Assembly (NCBI GenBank): GCA_013298665.1
Contig: JAAFIK010000009.1
Coordinates: forward strand, 1-64,000
DNA from: Chitinophagales bacterium
GTDB taxonomy: Bacteria > Bacteroidota > Bacteroidia > Chitinophagales > Chitinophagaceae
Reading direction: 5' to 3'
Length of the DNA: 64,000 nucleotides
Shown: one piece after another, positions 7,773-16,989 of the stretch
How the letters are laid out: each line of letters opens with the position of its first letter
Position numbering within the stretch: the stretch's first letter is position 1
Notes under the pieces: generated by a model
What the model was told of the DNA's origin: nothing
Databases searched by the model: none
Seen by the model: only the letters and a program-made list of their open reading frames with translations
Made by a program: the position numbers and the translations under genes

Positions 7773-10211
7773 ATGCAGGTATTAAAATTCGGCGGATCAT
7801 CTGTAGCCAACCCCGAAAACATGAACAAGGTGATCAGCATCGCTACAGCAGCGGCTAAAAAAGATACCAGCCTCGTAGTGGTTTCTGCACTGGGGGGCAT
7901 TACAGACATGCTGCTGAACTGCGGTAATCTTGCAGCCGGTGGCCAGGACGACTACCGCAGCCTTTTACAAACGATCGAACAACGGCACCTCGAAATGGTA
8001 AAGGCACTGCTGCCGGTGGCCAGCCAAAGCAGCACGCTCAGCAAAGTGATGCAGCAGTGCAACCGGCTCGAGGAGATTTGCCAGGGCATTTTCAGTCTGC
8101 GCGAATGTTCGCCACGCACGCGCGACTCCTTAGTAAGTTTTGGAGAAATACTTTCCTCGCAGATTCTTGTGGCCACACTCAATGCAAGGGGTACCAATGC
8201 GGTTTGGAAGGACTCAAGGGAATTGATTGTAACAGATGCGGCTTATGGCTATGCGGCTGTCGATTTTGCCACTACCAATGACAATATCTGGCATTGGTGC
8301 GTTTCGCTTAAAGATACACTGGTGGTACTGCCGGGTTTTATTGCCACTGAAAAAAACGGATCCACCACCACACTCGGGCGTGGCGGATCGGATTATACGG
8401 GGGCCATACTCGCTGCTGCCGCAAACGCGGCAACACTGGAGATATGGACGGATGTCAGCGGCATGATGACAGCGGATCCGCGGCTGGTTGCCAATGCCCG
8501 TGCCATTCCGCACATCTCCTACCAGGAAGCGATGGAACTTTCTCATTTTGGCGCTAAAGTCATTTATCCCCCCACCATACAACCGGTGATGGCCAAGAAC
8601 ATACCGGTATGGGTAAAGAACACCTTTGCCCCAACCGACTATGGTACATTGATTGAAAACGGCGCGCGTGAAAAAGACAGCATCATACGGGGCATCTCCA
8701 GCATCAACCATATTGCAGTACTGAGCCTTGAAGGCAGCGGCATGGTGGGCATACCCGGGTTTTCAAAACGTTTTTTCGAAGCCTTATCCAGCAAAAGGAT
8801 AAACGTGATCCTCATTACCCAAAGTTCCTCTGAACACTCCATCTGCGTAGCGGTGGAAGCCAGCGCAGCAGAACAGGCAAAACGGGCAACGGACGAGGCA
8901 TTTGCGGTAGAAATACAAAATGGCCAGGTAGATGCCTTACAGGTGGAAACGGGGCATTCCATCATTGCACTGGTGGGCGACCATATGAAAAACCATACAG
9001 GCACCAGCGGTAAGATGTTCAGTGCCCTGGGTAAAAATGGCGTCAACATCAGGGCCATTGCACAGGGGTCTTCTGAACGCAATATTTCCAGCGTGATTTA
9101 TGCAAAAGATGTAAAGAAAGCCGTAAACGTATTGCATGAGGAATTCTTTGAAGCCAGTTACAAACAAATCAACCTGTTTCTTTGCGGTACGGGCAACGTA
9201 GGCGAAAAACTACTTGCGCAACTGCTGCAGCAGCAAGCCTACCTGCAGGAACACCTGCAATTGCAGCTACGCGTGGTGGGTATTGCCAACAGTAAAAAAA
9301 TGGCCTTCAATGATGAGGGCATCGATTTACAAAACTGGCAGGCGGCGCTGGAACAGGGTGCAGTTATGGACATGACAGCCTATACCAGCGCCATCATCGG
9401 GCGAAACCTGCGCAACAGTGTATTTGCAGATGTAACGGCGAACAGCGCAATTGCCGAACAATATGCCGGTTTTCTTGAACACAGTATTGCGGTGGTGGCT
9501 TGTAATAAAGTGGCCTGTTCATCGGACTATGCCTATTATAAAAAACTCAAAGAGCTGTCACGGGAATACGGCACGTCCTTTCTGTATGAAACCAATGTTG
9601 GGGCTGGTCTCCCGGTTATCGGCACGCTCAACGACCTGCTGCGCAGCGGCGATCGTATCATGCGTATAGAAGCCGTACTGAGCGGTACCCTCAATTATGT
9701 ATTCAACCAGTACACCGGTAAAGAATCTTTTGCGTCTGTTGTACGGCGGGCACAACAGGAAGGCTATACAGAACCCGACCCCCGGCTCGACCTCGGTGGT
9801 ACAGATGTGCTGCGCAAGATCATGATCCTCAGCCGCGAAACGGGCATTGCTATGGAAGCCGGTGACGTCAGCAATAATGTTTTCATGCCTCCTTCCTGCT
9901 TACAGGGTACCGTAGGCGATTTTTACGCAGCACTGGAAAAGGAAGAACCCTTCTTTAAAACCCTGTATGCTTCAGCCGCTGCGGCAGGAAAAAAACTGCG
10001 CTTTGTGGCCAGCTTTCATGATGGCAAAGCCAGGGTTGGTCTTGAACAGATCGGCCCTGAACACGACCTTTACCATCTTTATGGTAAGGATAATGTCGTA
10101 TTGTTTTATACCAATCGTTATACAGAACAACCGCTGGTGATCAAAGGGGCAGGCGCGGGCGCCGATGTAACGGCTTCCGGGGTTTTTGCAGACATTATGC
10201 GGTCTTTTTAA
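7773..10211 (+). CDS. thrA: Bifunctional aspartokinase / homoserine dehydrogenase
   Basis: The 812-residue enzyme catalyses the first and third steps from aspartate to threonine and methionine: phosphorylation of aspartate and NAD(P)H reduction of aspartate semialdehyde. The N-terminal kinase starts with KFGGSSVANPENM and has the TTLGRGGSDYTGA nucleotide/substrate loop. ACT regulatory segments lie at about 310-450. The dehydrogenase starts near residue 465 with the Rossmann motif FLCGTGNVGEKLL and contains the GLPVIGTLNDLL catalytic stretch. Length matches the E. coli ThrA type. It is the first gene of thrA-thrB-thrC, 12 bases before thrB. Feedback inhibition by threonine through the ACT region is expected from the family. 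Confidence 0.97.
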   Translation: MQVLKFGGSSVANPENMNKVISIATAAAKKDTSLVVVSALGGITDMLLNCGNLAAGGQDDYRSLLQTIEQRHLEMVKALLPVASQSSTLSKVMQQCNRLEEICQGIFSLRECSPRTRDSLVSFGEILSSQILVATLNARGTNAVWKDSRELIVTDAAYGYAAVDFATTNDNIWHWCVSLKDTLVVLPGFIATEKNGSTTTLGRGGSDYTGAILAAAANAATLEIWTDVSGMMTADPRLVANARAIPHISYQEAMELSHFGAKVIYPPTIQPVMAKNIPVWVKNTFAPTDYGTLIENGAREKDSIIRGISSINHIAVLSLEGSGMVGIPGFSKRFFEALSSKRINVILITQSSSEHSICVAVEASAAEQAKRATDEAFAVEIQNGQVDALQVETGHSIIALVGDHMKNHTGTSGKMFSALGKNGVNIRAIAQGSSERNISSVIYAKDVKKAVNVLHEEFFEASYKQINLFLCGTGNVGEKLLAQLLQQQAYLQEHLQLQLRVVGIANSKKMAFNDEGIDLQNWQAALEQGAVMDMTAYTSAIIGRNLRNSVFADVTANSAIAEQYAGFLEHSIAVVACNKVACSSDYAYYKKLKELSREYGTSFLYETNVGAGLPVIGTLNDLLRSGDRIMRIEAVLSGTLNYVFNQYTGKESFASVVRRAQQEGYTEPDPRLDLGGTDVLRKIMILSRETGIAMEAGDVSNNVFMPPSCLQGTVGDFYAALEKEEPFFKTLYASAAAAGKKLRFVASFHDGKARVGLEQIGPEHDLYHLYGKDNVVLFYTNRYTEQPLVIKGAGAGADVTASGVFADIMRSF

Positions 10212-10223
10212 CTTACAAGTATC

Positions 10224-11183
10224 ATGACCATACAACCAATATATACACCGGGCCAAAGCATTACCGTAGGCGCACCTGCCACCGTAGCCAACCTGGTTTG
10301 CGGATTTGATATCCTTGGCCTTGCGCTCAACGCCCCTCAGGATATACTTACCCTCACCATCAGCGACGAGCCGGGCATACGCATCAGGCATACGGATGAT
10401 TATCAATTGCCGGTGGCACCATCGGCCAATGTGGCTGGTGCAGCGCTTCTTGCCCTGCTGGAAACACTGCCTGTACCCGTTGGATTTGACCTGGTGGCGC
10501 ACAAACACATCAAACCCGGCAGCGGTCTTGGCTCCAGTGCAGCCAGTGCAGCGGGTGCGGTGGTGGCGGCAAATCTGCTGCTCAATGACTATTTTTCCAA
10601 ACCAGACCTTGTACGTTTTGCCATGCACGGTGAAAAGCTGGCTTCGGGCGTAAAACATGCCGATAATATCACGCCCTGTATCTATGGCGGGGTAACGCTG
10701 ATCCGTTCTGTTTTTCCCCTGGATATTGTGCCACTGGACGCCCCTCCCCTGTTTGTTACCGTTGTGCATCCGCAGATCGAAGTGCGCACGGCTGACGCCC
10801 GGCAGATACTCAAACAACAACTGCCCCTTCGTGATGCCATACGCCAGTGGGGGAATATCGCCGGACTTGTAGCCGGGTTGCTCCAAAAAGATTATGCACT
10901 GATCGGGCGTTCGCTGGAGGACGTGATCATCGAACCGGTTCGCAGTATCCTGATCCCGGGCTTTGATGCTGTTAAACAACAATGTATCGAAGCGGGTGCC
11001 CTGGGCGGCGGCATTTCCGGCAGCGGCCCATCGGTATTTATGCTGAGCGAAGCCGAACACACGGCCGGTCAGCTCGAACGGATTATGCAGGAGGTGTATG
11101 CTAAAATAGGTTTGCCTTGTAAAACCTATGTCACCACGCTCAATCACCACGGCGTTACGGTGATCCCTCCATCATCAATTTAA
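10224..11183 (+). CDS. thrB: Homoserine kinase
   Basis: A GHMP-family kinase of 319 residues that phosphorylates L-homoserine with ATP in the cytosol. The ATP loop is PGSGLGSSAASAAGAVVAAN at about residues 94-113, and a second GHMP motif GGGISGSGPSVFML lies near 255-268. The N-terminus (VGAPATVANLVCGFDILGLAL) is typical. It starts 12 bases after thrA and ends 9 bases before thrC, so translation is probably coupled within one transcript. Confidence 0.96.
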   Translation: MTIQPIYTPGQSITVGAPATVANLVCGFDILGLALNAPQDILTLTISDEPGIRIRHTDDYQLPVAPSANVAGAALLALLETLPVPVGFDLVAHKHIKPGSGLGSSAASAAGAVVAANLLLNDYFSKPDLVRFAMHGEKLASGVKHADNITPCIYGGVTLIRSVFPLDIVPLDAPPLFVTVVHPQIEVRTADARQILKQQLPLRDAIRQWGNIAGLVAGLLQKDYALIGRSLEDVIIEPVRSILIPGFDAVKQQCIEAGALGGGISGSGPSVFMLSEAEHTAGQLERIMQEVYAKIGLPCKTYVTTLNHHGVTVIPPSSI

Positions 11184-11192
11184 ACAAGCGCA

Positions 11193-12488
11193 ATGTATTA
11201 CTACAGTACCAACGGGCAATCGCCCAAACTTGATTTCAGGGACGCCACCATACTCGGGCAGGCGCCTGATAAAGGATTATATTTTCCGGAAACCATTCCG
11301 CAACTGGATAAAGATTTCTTTACCCGTATTGCGGCATACAGCAGGGAAGAAATCGGTATGCGGGTGATGGCTCCTTATACCGGAACCACACTACCTGAAG
11401 ATGTATTGCTCGGTATTGTAAGTGAAACGCTTGACTTTCCGCTGCCGGTGGTGCCGGTTCATGACCGCATCAGCGCACTGGAGTTGTACCACGGGCCCAC
11501 ACTCGCCTTTAAGGATATAGGTGCCCGCTTTATGAGCCGCTGCCTCGGGCATTTTGTAAAAGACCGCCGCGGGAAAGTAGTGGTGCTGGTAGCCACTTCC
11601 GGTGATACCGGTGGCGCAGTAGCCAATGGCTTTTATCAGGTGCCCGGTGTGGAAGTGGTGATCCTCTACCCCTCCGGCCGGGTAAGTGCCGTGCAGGAGC
11701 AGCAACTGACCACACTGGGCGGCAATATCCGCGCATTGGAGGTTACCGGGACATTTGACGATTGTCAGCAAATGGTAAAAACGGCATTTGCTGATACTGC
11801 CCTTACCGATCGCCTGTTCCTTACTTCCGCCAACTCCATCAATATAGCCCGCTGGCTGCCACAGCAATTGTATTATTTCCTGGCCTGGCAGCAATGGCAA
11901 CACAAAGATAACCCGCCGGTAATCAGTGTACCCAGTGGTAACTTTGGTAATATCTGTGCGGGGATGCTTGCACACCTGTCCGGGCTACCCGTAACACATT
12001 TTATTGCAGCCTGCAATGCCAATGATGTGGTGCCGCGGTTTATGCAAAAAGGGCAATACGAGGTACAACCCGCCATAGCCACCCTTTCCAATGCGATGGA
12101 TGTTGGCAACCCCAGCAATTTTATCCGCATCCTGGAAATGACGGGGCATGATACCGGTACACTGGCAGCTATGATGAGCAGTGTCAGCGTCAGCGATACT
12201 GATACCCTTTCTGCCATCACGAAAGTGTATGCCGGTGAGCAGTACCTTCTCGATCCGCATGGCGCAGTAGCTTATCTTGCACTACAGGATTATCTCCGGC
12301 AGCATACCGGTACGGAGGGGTTGTTTCTCGCCACTGCGCACCCGGTAAAGTTCAATACCACAGTTGCTGAAGCGACAGGGATGACAGTGCCTGTACCCGA
12401 TGCTGTAAAAGCCATTATGGCCATGCCTAAACAAAGTACGGTGATCGCTCCCGACTATGAAGCCCTGCGTGCGGTGCTGGCAGATTGA
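11193..12488 (+). CDS. thrC: Threonine synthase
   Basis: A fold-II PLP enzyme of 431 residues that converts O-phosphohomoserine to threonine, the last pathway step. The PLP lysine sits in HGPTLAFKDIGARF near residue 110, and the phosphate-binding region is VATSGDTGGAVANGF. The N-terminal segment (YYSTNGQSPKLDFRDATILGQAPDKGLYFPE) is characteristic of the bacterial short form. It is the terminal gene of the threonine operon. The next gene, phoH, is 249 bases away with its own candidate promoter. Confidence 0.96.
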   Translation: MYYYSTNGQSPKLDFRDATILGQAPDKGLYFPETIPQLDKDFFTRIAAYSREEIGMRVMAPYTGTTLPEDVLLGIVSETLDFPLPVVPVHDRISALELYHGPTLAFKDIGARFMSRCLGHFVKDRRGKVVVLVATSGDTGGAVANGFYQVPGVEVVILYPSGRVSAVQEQQLTTLGGNIRALEVTGTFDDCQQMVKTAFADTALTDRLFLTSANSINIARWLPQQLYYFLAWQQWQHKDNPPVISVPSGNFGNICAGMLAHLSGLPVTHFIAACNANDVVPRFMQKGQYEVQPAIATLSNAMDVGNPSNFIRILEMTGHDTGTLAAMMSSVSVSDTDTLSAITKVYAGEQYLLDPHGAVAYLALQDYLRQHTGTEGLFLATAHPVKFNTTVAEATGMTVPVPDAVKAIMAMPKQSTVIAPDYEALRAVLAD

Positions 12489-12606
12489 TGTATTGTTACA
12501 AATGGGACGGGATAAAAACGTTGTGTTAAATTTTTGCAGTACTTGCCACCCCATATGCAGCAGCAACAGGGCTCCCGTCCATAATCCACACCCTGTGAAC
12601 AATTAA

Positions 12607-12641
12607 GTTGCGTGTGATATACTTTCCTTTCGTTAAATTTG
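12607..12641 (+). promoter_or_regulatory. Candidate Bacteroidetes-type promoter for phoH
   Basis: GTTG at 12607-12610 is followed after 23 bases by TAAATTTG at 12634-12641, an exact match to the TAnnTTTG -7 element known in this phylum. It predicts a 5' leader of roughly 90 bases before the start codon at 12738. Confidence 0.4.
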
Positions 12642-12737
12642 ATACAGATGGGTTTATAGTATTCACAAATGGTATCGCTATTGTAAAACAAGTGCTGCCA
12701 TGCGCCCTGCAGCAACAGCACACAAAATTGAAATGCA

Positions 12738-13712
12738 TTGACAGAAACGATCATCAACCTCGAAACCGTTAACCCCATTGAATTCTTTGGCGTTAACAAT
12801 GGTAAACTTGACATCTTAAAAAAGAAATTCCCCCTCCTGAAAATCCTCAGCCGCGGTACACAGATCAAACTCAGCGGCGCCCCCGAACAGATTGATGGTG
12901 CTAAAGACAAAATCGACCTCATCGTGCAGTACCTTGAACGCAACGGCCACATGAGTGAAAATTACTTTGAGCAGATTCTTGGTGGGGATGATGAGAAAAG
13001 CATCGACAATTTTATTGACAGGAACCCCAACGATGTACTGGTTTTTGGGCCGAACGGGAAAACCGTACGTGCGCGTACGGCCAACCAGAAAAAGATGGTG
13101 GCTGCGGCCGATAAAAACGATATCGTTTTCGCCATCGGCCCTGCAGGTACGGGTAAAACCTACACCGCTGTTGCACTGGCCGTAAGGGCACTGAAAAACA
13201 AGGTGGTCAAAAAGATCATCCTGACCCGTCCCGCTGTAGAAGCCGGAGAAAGTCTCGGTTTTCTGCCCGGCGATCTTAAGGAAAAGATTGATCCCTATCT
13301 CCGCCCGCTCTATGATGCCCTGGATGACATGATTCCTGCCGACAAACTGGGGTATTATATGAGTACCCGCACCATTGAGGTTGCACCGCTTGCCTATATG
13401 CGCGGTCGTACACTCGACAACGCCTTTATCATTCTCGACGAGGCGCAGAATACCAACGATCTCCAGATCAAAATGTTCCTTACACGTATCGGGCCGAATG
13501 CCAAAGCGATTATTACCGGCGATCCCACACAGATAGACCTGCCGCCCAAACAGCAAAGCGGTTTGTTTAAGGCTTCCCGGATACTCCGTAATATCGAAGG
13601 CATTGCCCATATTGAACTGGATGAAGAAGATGTGGTAAGGCACCGGCTTGTAAAAGCCATCATCAGGGCTTACGACCGCGATCAGCCTCAGCCACCTGCC
13701 GGGACGCAGTGA
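12738..13712 (+). CDS. phoH: PhoH-like ATPase
   Basis: The 324-residue product has an N-terminal region resembling a KH-type RNA-binding domain (about 1-75), then a P-loop ATPase domain. Walker A is GPAGTGKT at about 138-145 and Walker B is AFIILDEAQN. The family is cytosolic and linked to RNA metabolism in several bacteria, but its exact role is not settled. The start codon chosen is TTG at 12738, because the peptide from there matches the family N-terminus and the nearby ATG at 12733 is in another frame. No strong ribosome binding site precedes it. Confidence 0.9.
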   Translation: MTETIINLETVNPIEFFGVNNGKLDILKKKFPLLKILSRGTQIKLSGAPEQIDGAKDKIDLIVQYLERNGHMSENYFEQILGGDDEKSIDNFIDRNPNDVLVFGPNGKTVRARTANQKKMVAAADKNDIVFAIGPAGTGKTYTAVALAVRALKNKVVKKIILTRPAVEAGESLGFLPGDLKEKIDPYLRPLYDALDDMIPADKLGYYMSTRTIEVAPLAYMRGRTLDNAFIILDEAQNTNDLQIKMFLTRIGPNAKAIITGDPTQIDLPPKQQSGLFKASRILRNIEGIAHIELDEEDVVRHRLVKAIIRAYDRDQPQPPAGTQ

Positions 13713-13757
13713 TCCGGTACATTTGATTTACCTTGCAACGCAAATGGTAATTGTAAT

Positions 13758-14510
13758 ATGCTGTTGATGGGTAAAGAAGTATTTCACCATACATACGCCA
13801 GGCGCACAGGTGCAATATGGATAGGTCATGGCCACAAAAGCATTCCTGTTTCAGGGATGGTCTTTGTGGCCATTGCTGTTTTGTTGCTCTTTTCCTGCCG
13901 GAGTTCCCCCTCCGCAGCAGGACAGCAAAAAGCCAGCGCTGATGCTATTGTACGGGCGGATATTATACAACGCGCCTACCGCAGTATCGACAGTCTGGTA
14001 CCGGCTATAGAATCGGGCGACCTGATCCTGCGTAAGGGTAACGATTTTACCAGTGAAAGCCTGGGCAGCCTCAACCAACGGGATGCTTCCTTTTCGCACT
14101 GCGGCATCGCCAGCCTGGAACACGACAGCGTTTTTGTCTATCATGCCCTTGGCGGTGAATTTAATCCCGATCAAAAGATACGTCGTGACCCGCTTACCGT
14201 ATTTGCAGAGCCCGAAGGCAACCGCGCCATTGCGCAATACCGGTATCACCTGCCGCCCGACAGCCTGCACAGGATTACCCAAACGGCACAGGCTTTTTAT
14301 AAAGCCGGCCTCATGTTCGACATGAAGTTTAACCTCACTACAGATGACCGCCTTTATTGCGCTGAATTTGTGTACAAAGTGATCCGGCAGGCAACGGGCA
14401 ATCAATTGGTCTTTAACATCAGCCATATTGACACGTTCCGGTTTATTGGTGTGGATGATCTTTTCCTCCAGCCACGCTGCAGGGAATTGAAAAGAATTGT
14501 TTATAAATAG
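13758..14510 (+). CDS. YiiX/YebB-like permuted papain-fold cysteine hydrolase
   Basis: The product resembles the YiiX branch of permuted NlpC/P60 papain-like enzymes. The His is in FSHCGI (about residue 114 of the long form) and the nucleophilic Cys is in LYCAEFV (about 201), in the permuted order His then Cys. Known members act on amide or lipid ester bonds, and the substrate here is unknown. An internal ATG at 13857 starts a clear lipoprotein signal (MVFVAIAVLLLFSC), so the functional start is probably 13857 and the upstream 33 codons untranslated. If so, the mature protein is a 217-residue-class envelope lipoprotein. Confidence 0.75.
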   Translation: MLLMGKEVFHHTYARRTGAIWIGHGHKSIPVSGMVFVAIAVLLLFSCRSSPSAAGQQKASADAIVRADIIQRAYRSIDSLVPAIESGDLILRKGNDFTSESLGSLNQRDASFSHCGIASLEHDSVFVYHALGGEFNPDQKIRRDPLTVFAEPEGNRAIAQYRYHLPPDSLHRITQTAQAFYKAGLMFDMKFNLTTDDRLYCAEFVYKVIRQATGNQLVFNISHIDTFRFIGVDDLFLQPRCRELKRIVYK

Positions 14511-14542
14511 TTGTAAAAACGAAGTAAATACTACTACTTTTG
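14510..14542 (+). promoter_or_regulatory. Candidate promoter upstream of the DUF4878-like lipoprotein
   Basis: GTTG at 14510-14513, a 21-base spacer and TACTTTTG at 14535-14542 match the Bacteroidetes consensus well. The predicted start of transcription lies about 15-20 bases before the ATG at 14568. Confidence 0.5.
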
Positions 14543-14567
14543 CCAAAAATAACTTAAAGTAGTATTT

Positions 14568-15116
14568 ATGAAAAAAATTATGTTCGCTGCTGCCATCGTT
14601 TCAGCAGTTATATTCAGCAGTTGCAAAACAGGTGGTGGAGATCCCAAAGCCGTATTGAACAGTTTTTTTGAAGCCCTGAGCAAAAAGGATGTTGCGGCTG
14701 CACGTAAACTGGCAACTACCGATAGTAAGAGTATGCTGGACATGATGGAAATGGGACTGAAAATGGCCAAGGATTCTAAAGATGCCAAAGAGTTTGACAA
14801 ATACAGCAAGGATAAAATGGAGATCGGTGAAGCAAAAATTGATGGCGACAAAGCCACCGTTGCGGTAAAAGACAAAGAGAGCGGCGAATCCACCAACTTC
14901 TCCCTCAAAAAAGAAAGCGGCGACTGGAAAGTAGCTTTCGACAAGACTTCAGTGATGCAAATGGGTATGGACAAAGCCAAAGAAAAGGGTGTTGATATCA
15001 CCGAAGGGCTGGATAAACTGAAGGACATCAATGCAGATTCACTTGCAGATAAGATCAAAGAAGGCGTGAATAAAGCCAATGAGGTAAAAGAAGCAGTTGA
15101 TAAAATGAATAAATAA
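14568..15116 (+). CDS. DUF4878-like lipoprotein, Lys-rich
   Basis: A 182-residue protein with a lipoprotein signal (MKKIMFAAAIVSAVIFSSCK, Cys at 19). Residues 25-130 fit the small alpha+beta fold of DUF4878/SnoaL-like proteins: PKAVLNSFFEALSKKD helix, a second helix, then beta strands ending SGDWKVAFDKTS. The C-terminal 50 residues are a highly charged helix (KEGVNKANEVKEAVDKMNK). Function is not known for the family. Own promoter upstream and a strong terminator downstream suggest a single-gene transcript, probably well expressed. Confidence 0.75.
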   Translation: MKKIMFAAAIVSAVIFSSCKTGGGDPKAVLNSFFEALSKKDVAAARKLATTDSKSMLDMMEMGLKMAKDSKDAKEFDKYSKDKMEIGEAKIDGDKATVAVKDKESGESTNFSLKKESGDWKVAFDKTSVMQMGMDKAKEKGVDITEGLDKLKDINADSLADKIKEGVNKANEVKEAVDKMNK

Positions 15117-15140
15117 TATCGCCGTTACCGGTATAATAAA

Positions 15141-15168
15141 AAAGCATCCTCTCAGGGATGCTTTTTTA
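15141..15168 (+). terminator. Rho-independent terminator
   Basis: A 9-base-pair stem AAAGCATCC/GGATGCTTT with a 6-base loop runs into T residues. It lies 25 bases after the stop of the preceding lipoprotein gene. Because A and T tracts flank both sides, it could work in either direction. Confidence 0.85.
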
Positions 15169-15201
15169 TTTGAGATATGGCAAAGATGTGTAACTTTAAT
15201 C

Positions 15202-15618
15202 ATGCGTATATTTATCCGGTCAATTATAGTCGTTTTATGCTTCGCCTCCTGCGGGGGGAATGCGGCCAAAACGCCTGACACTCCGAGTACAGATATTGAA
15301 GTGGCACAAGCTTTTATCCGTGCCATACTCAACAATGAGATTGACAAGGCAGAACCCTTTCTCCTTAAAAACGAAACCAATCTCCAGCACCTCGATGCTT
15401 TTAAAAGGAGTTATGCCCAACTGAATAAGACAGAACTGGATGCCTATAAAAAGGCCGACATCATCATCAATGAGATCACGCCTGTTGTGAACGATTCGGT
15501 TACGGTGATCAATTACTCCAACAGCTACAAACGTGACGCAAAGAACAAAGTGAAACTGGTGCGCATGGGCGGTAAGTGGCTGGTTGACCTTCAGTACACT
15601 TTTTCAGGAAACCTCTGA
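15202..15618 (+). CDS. DUF4878-like lipoprotein, 138 residues
   Basis: The protein has a lipoprotein signal (MRIFIRSIIVVLCFASCGG) and the same small-domain layout as its neighbour at 14568: an N-terminal helix VAQAFIRAILNNEIDKAEPFL, then strands ending GGKWLVDLQYTF. The two genes are probably old duplicates. Its stop lies two bases before the crcB start, so the two are likely co-transcribed. Function unknown. Confidence 0.7.
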   Translation: MRIFIRSIIVVLCFASCGGNAAKTPDTPSTDIEVAQAFIRAILNNEIDKAEPFLLKNETNLQHLDAFKRSYAQLNKTELDAYKKADIIINEITPVVNDSVTVINYSNSYKRDAKNKVKLVRMGGKWLVDLQYTFSGNL

Positions 15619-15620
15619 TC

Positions 15621-15986
15621 ATGGTCAGGCAATTGCTTTTGGTGGGTATGGGTGGTGCGTTGGGATCCATGCTCAGGTATGGGGCTGCCCTGCTCGTAAG
15701 GACCGCCGGGTTTCCCTGGGCTACCTTTTTGGTGAATATTGCCGGGAGTTTACTGATCGGTGTCTTTATGGGATTTTTTCAGGAGGAGAACAGTGGGCAT
15801 GCAAGCTGGAAACTTTTTCTGGCAACAGGTATCTGCGGAGGTTTTACCACTTTCTCTACGTTTTCGGTGGAGAACCTGCGGCTTTTACAGGAAGGAAAAT
15901 GGGGATTGGCGGGAGGGTATATCCTGCTCAGTTTGTGCCTGGGTATTGCTGCCACCTGGCTGGGCTTCAGGCTGGTTCAATCATAA
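15621..15986 (+). CDS. crcB: Fluoride exporter CrcB/FluC
   Basis: A 121-residue, four-helix membrane protein of the Fluc channel family, which forms dual-topology dimers and lets fluoride leave the cell. Diagnostic residues are GGALGSMLRY at the N-terminus, the conserved Asn of FLVNIAGS in helix 2, and GGFTTFSTFS in helix 3, which holds the Phe box and the central sodium site. Only one copy is seen, as expected for a dual-topology homodimer. No fluoride riboswitch is recognisable ahead of it. Confidence 0.95.
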   Translation: MVRQLLLVGMGGALGSMLRYGAALLVRTAGFPWATFLVNIAGSLLIGVFMGFFQEENSGHASWKLFLATGICGGFTTFSTFSVENLRLLQEGKWGLAGGYILLSLCLGIAATWLGFRLVQS

Positions 15987-16003
15987 CAATATAAAGCAAT
16001 TAT

Positions 16004-16543
16004 ATGTACATATTACATCCCTGGCATGGTGCCGGTTATGGCGACAAAGCACCTGAAACGGTAAACGGCCTCATTGAAATTCCGCAGGGATCAAGAGCCA
16101 AGTACGAAATTGATAAAGCAACGGGGTTGCTCCGGCTCGACAGGGTCATCCACTCTTCCTTCCATTACCCTGTCAATTATGGTTTTATCCCGCGTACCCT
16201 TGGTGAAGATGGTGATCCGCTCGACATACTGGTGATGTGCAGTGAAAGCATCCAGCCCCTCTGTCTTGTAGAAGCTGCAGTGATCGGTAATATGCAGATG
16301 GTAGACAATGGACAGAAAGATGATAAAATCATTGCCGTAGCCAGCCATGACCCATCCGTGAATCATATCAAAAGCGTTGCGGAATTACCGGCACACTTCC
16401 TGGCCGTGCTGAAAAACTACTTTGAGCAGTATAAAGTACTTGAAAACAAAGTAGTGGAAATTGATGAATTCCAGGACAAATTCGCAGCGATCGGCGTCAT
16501 AAAAGATGCCATCGCCCTGTACAAAACCAAATTTCCTGCATGA
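16004..16543 (+). CDS. ppa: Inorganic pyrophosphatase (family I)
   Basis: A 179-residue soluble enzyme hydrolysing pyrophosphate to two phosphates, which pulls biosynthetic reactions forward. The signature DGDPLDILV carries the metal-binding Asp residues, and YEIDKATG and FHYPVNYGFIP are also typical. The gene starts 17 bases after crcB. Its last four bases overlap the next start (ATGA), implying translational coupling to the TauE/SafE-like gene. Confidence 0.96.
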   Translation: MYILHPWHGAGYGDKAPETVNGLIEIPQGSRAKYEIDKATGLLRLDRVIHSSFHYPVNYGFIPRTLGEDGDPLDILVMCSESIQPLCLVEAAVIGNMQMVDNGQKDDKIIAVASHDPSVNHIKSVAELPAHFLAVLKNYFEQYKVLENKVVEIDEFQDKFAAIGVIKDAIALYKTKFPA

Positions 16544-16980
16544 AAAAATCTCCCTTATTCATGGATACAGCATTGATCATTATCATGGTAGGCATTGCCG
16601 CAGGTATACTGGGCGGACTGGTAGGTGTTGGTGGTGGCATCATCATCGTACCGGCACTGGTTTATTTTATCGGTTTCAGTCAAAAAACTGCACAAGGCAC
16701 TTCGCTCGCACTGATTATGCTGCCGGTGGGTATCCTTGGCGTATTACAATATTACAAGCAGGGACATGTCGACTTCCGGGTGGTTGGGCTGCTGGCGATC
16801 GGCTTTTTTATCGGGAGTTTCTTCGGCAGCAAAATAGCACTGAGTCTGCCCCAGGAAAGTGTAAAGAAAATATTTGCCGTACTCATGGTTCTGATTGCCA
16901 TCAAGATGCTTTTTATAGATAAAAAAATGCCCGACGAAAAAGGCGGACATACGGCCAGTCATATCAACAACACGGTATAA
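16540..16980 (+). CDS. TauE/SafE (DUF81) membrane protein, half length
   Basis: A 146-residue protein with four hydrophobic segments and the glycine-rich family motif GGLVGVGGGIIIVPALVYF followed by QGTSLALIMLPVG. The family transports anions such as sulfite or organosulfonates. Most members have about eight segments and 250 residues, so this is one half-unit and presumably works as a homodimer. A first ATG at 16540 overlaps the ppa stop; a second at 16561 (MDTALI) is possible. Substrate unknown. Confidence 0.8.
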   Translation: MKKSPLFMDTALIIIMVGIAAGILGGLVGVGGGIIIVPALVYFIGFSQKTAQGTSLALIMLPVGILGVLQYYKQGHVDFRVVGLLAIGFFIGSFFGSKIALSLPQESVKKIFAVLMVLIAIKMLFIDKKMPDEKGGHTASHINNTV

Positions 16981-16989
16981 AGCCCGGCT

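Noticed and set aside
9972-11150. 392-residue minus-strand frame
   Set aside because: Antisense to thrA and thrB, whose products are certain.
13063-13080. Perfect CCGTACG hairpin inside phoH
   Set aside because: An 18-base palindrome in coding sequence without T-tract or leader context; probably codon coincidence.
12816-13643. 275-residue minus-strand frame
   Set aside because: Antisense of phoH, with no motif of its own.
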